From Streptomyces sp. NRRL S-646 (GTDB lineage: Bacteria > Actinomycetota > Actinomycetes > Streptomycetales > Streptomycetaceae), in the NCBI RefSeq assembly GCF_000720765.1, contig NZ_JODC01000019.1:62001-126000 (forward strand): a stretch of DNA of 64,000 nt, in the 5' to 3' direction. The first letter of the stretch is position 1, and each line of letters starts with the position of its first letter. The position numbers were made by a program, and so were the translations under genes. Under the pieces are notes generated by a model, which saw nothing but the letters and a program-made list of their open reading frames with translations, was not told the DNA's origin and made no database searches. Shown piece after piece: positions 16,128 to 22,333 of the stretch.

Positions 16128-16151
16128 CAAAGGTATGAATACAATCCTTTG
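16128..16151. promoter_or_regulatory. Palindromic operator overlapping a -10 box, upstream of the C26 hydrolase
   Basis: A perfect 6-bp inverted repeat CAAAGG (16128-16133) / CCTTTG (16146-16151) with a 12-bp spacer starts 41 bp before the ATG. TACAAT (16140-16145), a good -10 box, lies inside it. Binding here would block transcription, which fits the adjacent FadR-type repressor. Confidence 0.5.
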
Positions 16152-16168
16152 CCGGACCGGGAGGACGC

Positions 16169-16882
16169 ATGGCGGACGGGCCGCTGATCGGCATCAGTAC
16201 GTATCTGGAGGCCGGGGCGCGCTGGGGCGTGTGGGAGCTGGAGGCCGCGCTGCTGCCGGTCGGCTATCCGCGGCTGGTGCAGCGGGCGGGCGGGCTGGCC
16301 GTGATGCTGCCACCGAACGCGCCGGAGCACGCCTCCGCGACCGTCGCGCGTCTCGACGGTCTGGTGATCGCGGGCGGTCCGGACGTCGAGCCGGTCCATT
16401 ACGGCGCGGAGCCCCATCCGCGGACGGGCCCGCCGGCGCGTGCCCGGGACGCCTGGGAACTGGCGCTGATCGATGCGGCCCTGGCCGCCCGAGTCCCCCT
16501 GCTGGGCATCTGCCGGGGCATGCAGCTCCTGAACGTCGCCCTGGGCGGCACGCTCGTCCAGCACATCGACGGCCACGCCGAGGTCGTCGGCGTCTTCGGC
16601 GACCACCCGGTGAAGCCGGTGCCCGGCACGCGGTACGCCGCCGCCGTGCCCGAGGAGACATCCGTACCGACGTATCACCACCAGGCCGTCGACCACCTCG
16701 GCACCGGCCTGATCCCTTCGGCCCACGCGGCGGACGGGACGGTGGAGGCGCTGGAACTGCCGCCCGCGGACGGCTGGGTGCTGGGTGTGCAGTGGCATCC
16801 GGAGATGGGGGACGACCTGCGGGTCATGCGGGCGCTGGTGGAGGCGGCTGCTTCGGCTACGAGTCCTTCAGCCGTCTCCTGA
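16169..16882 (+). CDS. Gamma-glutamyl amide hydrolase, peptidase C26 (PuuD-like)
   Basis: A 237-residue class I glutamine amidotransferase-fold hydrolase. It has the nucleophile elbow GICRGMQLLN with C115, the His/Glu of the triad in VQWHPE (H210, E212) and the oxyanion/substrate loop VIAGGPDVEP. PuuD-type enzymes remove the gamma-glutamyl group from glutamylated amine breakdown products and return free glutamate. This is the release step expected after GlnA4, aldehyde dehydrogenase and SDR. It follows the regulator gene by 85 bp, with its own promoter-like palindrome. Its 3' end overlaps the convergent kinase-like gene by 26 bp. Confidence 0.9.
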   Translation: MADGPLIGISTYLEAGARWGVWELEAALLPVGYPRLVQRAGGLAVMLPPNAPEHASATVARLDGLVIAGGPDVEPVHYGAEPHPRTGPPARARDAWELALIDAALAARVPLLGICRGMQLLNVALGGTLVQHIDGHAEVVGVFGDHPVKPVPGTRYAAAVPEETSVPTYHHQAVDHLGTGLIPSAHAADGTVEALELPPADGWVLGVQWHPEMGDDLRVMRALVEAAASATSPSAVS

Positions 16883-17831
16883 GCCAGGCGAGGGCGGCGT
16901 CGCCCTGGGCGCGTTGGAAGGCGCGCAGGGTGGGAAGGCCTGGGGGCGGCGGCCGCAGGGCGTGCTCGACAAAGTAGCCGGCCAGCGCGGCCAGAGCGGT
17001 GGTGACGGCTGCCGGGTCCGCCTCCCGGCCGACGGGATGCGCCGTGAACACCTCCTCCGGGTCCGGTCCGCCCTGGGCCCTCACGCAGGGCAGCATCACC
17101 AGCAGGTCGAACCAGGGTGCGGCGCGCACCGCGTGCGGCCAGTCGACGAAGACGACCCGGTCTTCGGCGGTGAGCAGCATGTTGTCGGCGCGCAGGTCGG
17201 CGTGGGCGAGGGTGTCGCCGGACGCAGCCCGGGTCCAGTCCGCGGCGATGCCGGCGAGGCGGGGCAGTTGGGCGAGAGTCCAGGCGTCGAGGCGTCCACG
17301 GACCTCGTGCTCCGGCTGCGCCCGCAACCGCTGCCAGCCGGAGAAGTCGTCGGCGAGCGCTTCGGCCGCGGGCGGTGCGTCCACCGGGGACGGGGTGAGG
17401 ATACGGCTGAGTTCTGCCACGGCGTCGAGGACGCGCTGCAACTCCCGCTCCCGCCAGGGGACATGGGGCTGACGGCCGGGGATCTCCTCCAGGACCAGGG
17501 CGACCCAGGTTCCGTCGTCGTAAGTGCCGAGCAGGCGGGGTGCGGGGACGGTGTGCGGGAGGGCGGCGGTATGGCGGGCCTCGGTGCGGTGCAGAGTGGG
17601 GCTGTGCGGGTTGGTGTCCGCGCTCACCGCCTTGACGAAGGCGCGGCGGCCGTCGGCGGTTCGGATGCGGGCGGCTGTGCCTGGGGAGAAGCCGCCGGGT
17701 TGGGTGACTGCGTGGACGACGGGGCTGCCGCCGAGCACGTCTGCAACGGCGTTGCGCACGGTGGCCGGGAGTGCGTCCCAGGGTGTGCGGACGCCTGCGG
17801 CGGGCGGGGCGGGGGTGGTCATGCGGTTCAT
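16857..17831 (-). CDS. Aminoglycoside phosphotransferase (APH)-family kinase
   Basis: A 324-residue protein-kinase-like small-molecule kinase. The nucleotide lobe contains AFVKAVSAD with the ATP-binding lysine, and EARHTAALPHTVPAPRLLGTYDDGTWVALVLEEIPG as the hinge. The catalytic loop is LAHADLRADNMLL (HxDxxxxN) and the metal-binding Asp is in VVFVDWPHA. Family members phosphorylate antibiotics, choline, homoserine and other small compounds, so substrate is open; resistance should not be assumed. The ATG at 17831 was chosen because the frame upstream of it belongs to a repeat-rich intergenic sequence. Confidence 0.8.
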   Translation of the reverse strand: MNRMTTPAPPAAGVRTPWDALPATVRNAVADVLGGSPVVHAVTQPGGFSPGTAARIRTADGRRAFVKAVSADTNPHSPTLHRTEARHTAALPHTVPAPRLLGTYDDGTWVALVLEEIPGRQPHVPWRERELQRVLDAVAELSRILTPSPVDAPPAAEALADDFSGWQRLRAQPEHEVRGRLDAWTLAQLPRLAGIAADWTRAASGDTLAHADLRADNMLLTAEDRVVFVDWPHAVRAAPWFDLLVMLPCVRAQGGPDPEEVFTAHPVGREADPAAVTTALAALAGYFVEHALRPPPPGLPTLRAFQRAQGDAALAWLRRRLKDS

Positions 17832-17879
17832 GGTGCGGTCCGGTGCCCCTCGCACACCAAGGGTTTTCGCCCCCGCCGC

Positions 17880-18090
17880 CCCTACCCGTCCCGTCCCTGG
17901 GGGCTCCGCCCCCAGACCCCCGATCGGCCTGAACGGCCTCGTCCTCAAACGCCGGACGGGCTGAAAAGATCAATCCCCGGCCGGCGAAATTCAGCCCCAG
18001 TCCGCAAAATTCAGCCCCTCCGGCGTTTGAGGAGCGGGGGTCCGGGGGGCGGAGCCCCCCGGGTCGGGACGGCAAGGGGCGGCGGGGGCG
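17880..18090. repeat. Compound palindromic intergenic repeat
   Basis: This gap is a nest of inverted repeats. Hairpin CTGGGGGC/GCCCCCAG lies at 17897-17915. A 14-bp perfect inverted pair TCCTCAAACGCCGG (17942-17955) and its complement (18020-18033) encloses two direct copies of AAATTCAGCCCC (17987-17998 and 18007-18018). Hairpin CCGGGGGGC/GCCCCCCGG lies at 18042-18062. The word CTCAAACGCCGGA is a familiar Streptomyces intergenic repeat. The element sits between two minus-strand genes and may also stop transcription. Confidence 0.8.
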
Positions 18091-18101
18091 AGGAAAGATC
18101 G

Positions 18102-19025
18102 TTACCCACGGGTCAGCGACAACAGCTCACGTGCCGGCCCCACCGGCCGATGCCCCGTCGGCCACACCGCCCGCAGATCCCTGGCCAGCGCGACGCCGTC
18201 GACCGGCACCGACACCAGGCGCCGCATAGCAAGCTCCTCCCCCACCGCCAGCTCACTCAGCACCGCCGGCCCCGCCCCGCTGACCACCGCAGCCTTCACC
18301 GCAGTCGTCGACGACAGTTCGATCAGCGGCCGCGCCAACCCGCCCAGCGCCGCATCCAGGACCTGCCGGGTCCCTGAACCCTTCTCCCGCAGAATCAGGG
18401 GCGTCTCCGCCAGCTCCGAGGCCTCCAGCGGACGCCGGCGGCGGGCCCACGCATGTCCCGGTGCCGTCACCACGATCAGCCGGTCGTGGGCGATCACCGT
18501 CGAGTCCAGGCCGGGCGGCACACTGACCCCCTCCACAAAACCCAGGTCCGCCTCGCCCGACAGCAACCGCTCCCCCACCGCCGCCGAGTTGCCCGCAAGC
18601 AGGGACACCGCCGTGTCGGGACGCTGGGCGCGCAGCGCCAACAGCCAGCCGGGGAGCAGGTATTCGGCGATGGTCATGCTCGCCGCCACCCGCAACCGGG
18701 AGTCCCGCCGGTCCCGCAGCGCCTGCGCCCCCGCGTCGAAGGCCTCCGCCGCCTCGACGATCCGCCGCGCCCAGTCCGTGACCAGCGCACCGGCGTCCGT
18801 GAGGCGGGAACCCCGCGGGGAACGGTCGACGAGGGCCACACCCAACTGCCGTTCCATCGACCGGATCCGGCTGCTCGCCGCCGGCTGTGTGATCCCCACC
18901 TCCCGCGCGGCCCCGCCCAGACTGCCGAGCCGCGCCACCGCCAGCAGCAACTCCAGCGCCCCGAGATCAGGCACCCGATGCGCCAGCGAGACCACGACGG
19001 CCGGCGGCTCCTCCCTGTTACTCAT
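18102..19025 (-). CDS. LysR-family transcriptional regulator
   Basis: A 307-residue LysR regulator. The helix-turn-helix is at about residues 20-78 (LELLLAVARLGSLGGAAREVGITQPAASSRIRSMERQLGVAL), followed by a linker helix and a substrate-binding domain (LRVAASMTIAEYLLPGWL ... ADLGFVEG ... LIVVTAPGHAWA ... GSGTRQVLDAAL). It resembles the CysB/CbbR-type group with the TIAEYLLP signature. It is divergent from a TDT-family transporter, the usual sign that it controls that gene. A CATAA-N7-TTATG palindrome overlaps its own start codon, and TAAGCT just before the ATG suggests a leaderless transcript. Confidence 0.9.
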   Translation of the reverse strand: MSNREEPPAVVVSLAHRVPDLGALELLLAVARLGSLGGAAREVGITQPAASSRIRSMERQLGVALVDRSPRGSRLTDAGALVTDWARRIVEAAEAFDAGAQALRDRRDSRLRVAASMTIAEYLLPGWLLALRAQRPDTAVSLLAGNSAAVGERLLSGEADLGFVEGVSVPPGLDSTVIAHDRLIVVTAPGHAWARRRRPLEASELAETPLILREKGSGTRQVLDAALGGLARPLIELSSTTAVKAAVVSGAGPAVLSELAVGEELAMRRLVSVPVDGVALARDLRAVWPTGHRPVGPARELLSLTRG

Positions 19026-19039
19026 AACTCCAGCTTATG
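19023..19039. promoter_or_regulatory. LysR-type operator overlapping the regulator's start
   Basis: CATAA (19023-19027) and TTATG (19035-19039) form a perfect 5-bp inverted repeat with a 7-bp spacer. It covers the LysR start codon and lies about 50 bp upstream of the divergent transporter. The T-N11-A-like form suits autoregulation by the LysR protein. Confidence 0.45.
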
Positions 19040-19087
19040 CCCTCATAGAGACATGCTCCCTGGTCGCAGGGACCCGGCAGCGAGACC

Positions 19088-20263
19088 GTGACTGCCATGG
19101 TCACCGCAGCCCAGCCCCTTCCGCGTGCCACCGCACGCCCCCCGCGCGCCACGGCCGTCCGTCATCTCGGGCCCAACTGGTACGCCGCCGTCATGGGCAC
19201 CGCCATCGTCGCCACCGCAGGGTCGTCGCTCCCCCTCCACGTCCCCGTCCTGCGCACCGCCTGCGCAGCCGTGTGGGCCCTCTCCCTCGGCCTCCTGCTC
19301 GCTCTGCTGACCGCCCGCGCCCTGCACTGGAGGCACCACCGCGACCAGGCCCGCGCCCACCTCCTCGACCCGGCGACGGCACCGTTCTACGGGTGTCTCG
19401 CCATGGCCCTGCTGGCCGTCGGCGGCGGTGCCGTCACCGTCGGCCGGCACTGGATCGGACCGGACGGCGCGCTCGTTCTCGACGCCGTGCTGTTCACCGC
19501 CGGGACGGTGGTGGGGCTCGCGGCCGCCGTCGCCGTCCCGTACCTGATGGCCGTACGACACAAGGCCGAGCCGGAGCAGGCCACGCCGGTGTGGCTGCTG
19601 CCTGTCGTCGCGCCCATGGTGTCCGCGGCGCTCGGGCCGCTCCTCGTGCCGCACCTGCCGGCGGGGCAGCCCCGGGAGACGCTCCTGTTCGCCTGCTTCG
19701 CGATGTTCGGGCTCAGTCTCCTCATGACCCTGCTGATGCTGCCGGTGATCTTCGGTCGGCTGATGACCGGCGGTCCGCTGCCCCTCGTCCTGACCCCGAC
19801 CCTGTTCCTGGTGCTCGGGCCGCTGGGGCAGTCCACCACCGCGGTCGGCAGGTTCGCGGACGTCGCACCGGGGGTCGTACCGGCGCCGTACAGCGAGGGA
19901 TTCGGCATCCTGGCCGTCCTGTACGGCGTGCCCGTCATGGGCTTCGCGCTGCTCTGGCTGGTGTTCGCCGCCGCGCATGTGGTGCGGGCCCGGCGGCAGG
20001 GCATGGGCTTCGCGATGACGTGGTGGGCGTTCACCTTCCCGGTCGGGACGTGTGTCACGGGCGCCGAGGCGCTCGCCCGGCACACCGGGCTCGTCGTGTA
20101 CGACTGGCTCGCGGTCGGGCTGTACGTCCTGCTCGTCGTCGCCTGGGGCACCGCCGCCCTGCACACGGCTCGCGGTCTGGTCAGCGGAGCGCTGCCAAGC
20201 GGTTCGGGCGAAGTCCGCTGCCGCGCGGCGGAGCCGCATGTCGATCCTGCGGCCGCACCCTGA
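19088..20263 (+). CDS. TDT-family (TehA/SSU1-like) ten-helix transporter
   Basis: A 391-residue integral membrane protein with about ten helices. It starts with the family motif LGPNWYAAVMGTAIVATAG, the equivalent of the conserved P-x-W-F-x-x-V-M-G-T of tellurite-resistance/dicarboxylate and sulfite exporters. Further helices include FACFAMFGLSLLMTLLMLPV and GMGFAMTWWAFTFPVGT. Substrates in the family include C4-dicarboxylates, sulfite and tellurite; none can be chosen from sequence, though the CysB/CbbR-like neighbour makes sulfite plausible. Start may be GTG 19088 or ATG 19097; neither has a strong ribosome-binding site. The last 14 or so codons lie in one arm of a 22-bp palindromic repeat. 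Confidence 0.85.
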   Translation: MTAMVTAAQPLPRATARPPRATAVRHLGPNWYAAVMGTAIVATAGSSLPLHVPVLRTACAAVWALSLGLLLALLTARALHWRHHRDQARAHLLDPATAPFYGCLAMALLAVGGGAVTVGRHWIGPDGALVLDAVLFTAGTVVGLAAAVAVPYLMAVRHKAEPEQATPVWLLPVVAPMVSAALGPLLVPHLPAGQPRETLLFACFAMFGLSLLMTLLMLPVIFGRLMTGGPLPLVLTPTLFLVLGPLGQSTTAVGRFADVAPGVVPAPYSEGFGILAVLYGVPVMGFALLWLVFAAAHVVRARRQGMGFAMTWWAFTFPVGTCVTGAEALARHTGLVVYDWLAVGLYVLLVVAWGTAALHTARGLVSGALPSGSGEVRCRAAEPHVDPAAAP

Positions 20264-20300
20264 AGGGGCGCGGGCGTGGACATGCGGCTCCGCCGCGCGG
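20221..20300. repeat. 22-bp-arm palindrome invading the end of the TDT gene
   Basis: Positions 20221-20242 and 20279-20300 are perfect reverse complements of 22 bp (core GCGGCGGAGCCGCATG) around a 36-nt loop that holds the transporter stop codon. The first arm encodes the final residues of the transporter. It could also act as a terminator between the convergent genes. Confidence 0.85.
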
Positions 20301-20332
20301 GCGCGACCGGCCACGACGCACCCGCAAACAGC

Positions 20333-21067
20333 TCACCGCTCATCCCGCGGAGCGCTTCGCAGCGCCTCGCCCAGCACCCGCGGCGCCTCGGTCAACGACG
20401 GCCCGTACCAGGTCAGATGACGTCCGCTGACCAGTGCGCACTTCAGTCCCGGGAACGCCTCCGGGCCGTCGTCGGCCGTGAAGCGGTACGGCTCGTCCGG
20501 CAGTACGACGACGTCCGGGGCGGCCGCCCGCAGCTCGTCGAGCGGGATGCGGGGGTAGCGGTCGGGGTGGGTGGCGTAGAGGTGGTCGACGCCGAGGCGG
20601 GACAGGACGTCGCCGGCGAAGGTGTCCCGGCCCAGGACCATCCAGGGGCGGCGCCAGATCGGGACCACGGCCGTCGTACGGTGCTCGGGGCGCGGCAGGC
20701 GGCACCAGGTCGTCTCGGCCTCGTCGAGCCAGCGGGGGCGGGACTTCGCGCCGCAGGCCTCCAGCACCCGGGCGAGCTCCGCGAACGCCTGTGGTATGTC
20801 ACATACCACCGTCACCAGGACCTCGACGCCCGCCGCGCGCAGCGCCGCCAGGTCGGGTTCGCGGTTCTCCTCCGCGTTGGCCACCACCAGGTCGGGGGCG
20901 AGCGCGAGGATGCGGTCGAGTTTCGGGTTCTTGGTGCCGCCGATGCGGGGGACGTCCAGGTCCGCGGGGTGCGTGCACCAGTCGGTCGCGCCGACCAGGG
21001 CTCCCGGTACCGAGACCGCGACCGCCTCCGTCAGCGACGGGACGAGGGAGACGACACGCACCGGCAC
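20333..21067 (-). CDS. Helical-backbone metal-receptor protein without signal peptide
   Basis: A 244-residue protein of the BtuF/FhuD-type periplasmic-binding fold. It has VRVVSLVPSLTEAVA at the start, GATDWCTHP, VPRIGGTKNPKLDRILALAPDLVVANAEENREPD (long backbone helix region) and PDVVVLPDEPYRF. It lacks a signal peptide or lipobox, so it is probably cytoplasmic or not a classical ABC receptor. Relatives are annotated cobalamin-binding protein. The GTG start overlaps the TAG of the XRE-cupin gene by one base, so they are co-translated. No ABC permease or ATPase is adjacent. Ligand is not known. Confidence 0.75.
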   Translation of the reverse strand: MPVRVVSLVPSLTEAVAVSVPGALVGATDWCTHPADLDVPRIGGTKNPKLDRILALAPDLVVANAEENREPDLAALRAAGVEVLVTVVCDIPQAFAELARVLEACGAKSRPRWLDEAETTWCRLPRPEHRTTAVVPIWRRPWMVLGRDTFAGDVLSRLGVDHLYATHPDRYPRIPLDELRAAAPDVVVLPDEPYRFTADDGPEAFPGLKCALVSGRHLTWYGPSLTEAPRVLGEALRSAPRDER

Positions 21068-21642
21068 TACCGCGACCGGTTCTGGACCGCCTCGACGTGC
21101 TCGGCCACCGCGACGACGACCACGCGCGTGTCGGACACGGTCGCCCGCCACCGGTGGCGTACGCCGCCGGTCAGGTACAGCGTGTCGCCGCGGCCGAGCC
21201 GGTAGGCCCGCCCCTCGGCCTCGATCTCCACCGCGCCGTCGGCAACGTACATCAACTGGTCGTTGCGGTACTGGAATTCGCGGCCCGCGTCATGGTCCCC
21301 GGTGAACTCCGAGGCGTGCATCTGGTGGTGCCCCCGCACCAGGGAACGCACCCGCGGTTCTGCCGCCGGCTCCGGTTCGGCGCGCACGACGTCGACGCTG
21401 CACGCCGGGTCGGCGGCGGCGAGGAGTTCCACGGCGGTGGTGCGCAGGGCGTCGGCCACCTTCTCGAGGGACGTTCTGCTGGGCCGCGCCCGGTCGTTCT
21501 CGACCTGGCTCAGGAACGGAACCGACAGGCCGCTGCGCTCGGCCACGACGGCGAGGGTGAGCTGCAGCGCCCGACGGCGTCGCCGCACGGCAGCGCCCAC
21601 TCGCAGGGGCTGATCCTTGTGGTCGTCTTTGTGGTCGCCCAT
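21067..21642 (-). CDS. XRE-family regulator with C-terminal cupin domain
   Basis: A 191-residue regulator. The helix-turn-helix lies at about residues 15-70 (VGAAVRRRRRALQLTLAVVAERSGLSVPFLSQVENDRARPSRTSLEKVADAL) and the cupin sensor at about 120-185 (DQLMYVADGAVEIEAEGRAYRLGRGDTLYLTGGVRHRWR). Proteins of this layout sense small metabolites and often control amine, amino acid or antibiotic-related genes. It is co-transcribed with the metal-receptor gene. The ATG at 21642 has GGAG close upstream. An imperfect dyad CTGC-N7-GCAG at 21736-21750 in its promoter region could be an autoregulatory site. Confidence 0.88.
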   Translation of the reverse strand: MGDHKDDHKDQPLRVGAAVRRRRRALQLTLAVVAERSGLSVPFLSQVENDRARPSRTSLEKVADALRTTAVELLAAADPACSVDVVRAEPEPAAEPRVRSLVRGHHQMHASEFTGDHDAGREFQYRNDQLMYVADGAVEIEAEGRAYRLGRGDTLYLTGGVRHRWRATVSDTRVVVVAVAEHVEAVQNRSR

Positions 21643-21894
21643 CGCTCCGGCTCCCTCCTTCGCTCGTGGTCCGTGTGGCGCGGTTCCGTGTGCCGTGCAC
21701 CGGCGTCCGGGGGCGGCACTTCGGATGAGTTTTCTCTGCACCTTACGCAGGTTCGGCAAACCGTTTCATGCGCCCGTCACATCCCCGTAAACACTGCGTG
21801 CGGTCAATTCGCCAACTCTGGCCCGCGCATGAGCTCTCCGGACTCCCCGGGCGCGGATTCCTCCTTCGGGACGAAGGCGCTGACCAGCAGGGCC

Positions 21895-22110
21895 TCAGGG
21901 CGGTCCGGGCCGGTCGCGGGGGCCGTGGGCGGTCGGCGCGGGCGCGGCGCTCTCCGGAGGTGCGGATCGCCTTCCGGTCGGCCGGTCCGGTGCCGGGATC
22001 CCGGGCGTACGGCCGCCGGTTTCCGACGTCGGCGGGGCGACGCCCAGTTGGCGTTCCGTGTCGCGGTCCGGCCGGTCATGGCTGGTCAGTTCGATGGTGT
22101 CGCCATGCAC
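21895..22110 (-). pseudogene. Possible small hypothetical or truncated gene
   Basis: A 71-residue minus-strand frame starting at GTG 22110. Strong G/C bias at third positions continues upstream of any usable start to about 22210, as if the 5' end of a longer gene were lost. The peptide is Pro/Arg/Thr-rich (ERQLGVAPPTSETGGRTPG) and matches no family I recognise. There is no clear ribosome-binding site. It could be a remnant or a frame open by chance in high-GC DNA. Confidence 0.25.
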
Positions 22111-22262
22111 CGAGGTGATGTCCGGGGTGCCTTCGGCACGGACGGCCGGGGTGCGCGCCGCGGTGCATGTGCGGTCGGCACTTCCGGCGGCGAGGACAGT
22201 GAGGCTTGGGTGATGACATAGCCCTACGTGGTTGGCCGGATCCTTTTCGTACGCCCTTCACA

Positions 22263-22304
22263 CGCGCGTGGGCGGCCCGTCGCGAAACGGACCGCCCACG
22301 CGCG
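22263..22304. terminator. Large hairpin downstream of the osmoprotectant transporter
   Basis: An 18-bp stem (22263-22280 with 22287-22304) with one mismatch and a 6-nt loop lies about 30 bp past the stop of the permease-binding protein gene (stop at 22334). No T-tract follows. Likely transcription end for the minus-strand operon. Confidence 0.7.
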
Positions 22305-22333
22305 CGTGCTCCCCTACGGGGGTGTCTTCGGGC

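Larger units (their letters stand above)
21643..22333. other. Long intergenic stretch with a possible gene remnant
   Basis: About 690 bp without a convincing intact gene. It holds the XRE promoter region, a minus-strand frame with coding-like third positions (21895-22110, listed separately) and a large hairpin after the transporter gene (22263-22304). Nothing else was recognised. Confidence 0.5.

Noticed and set aside
14217..16187. Long plus-strand frame antisense to glnA4
   Set aside because: Low-complexity Gly/Arg/Val peptide with no family match; the glutamine synthetase on the other strand explains the open frame.
21832..22221. Plus-strand frame in the gap before the osmoprotectant operon
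   Set aside because: Arg/Gly-rich peptide with poor third-position bias; the opposite strand has better coding character.
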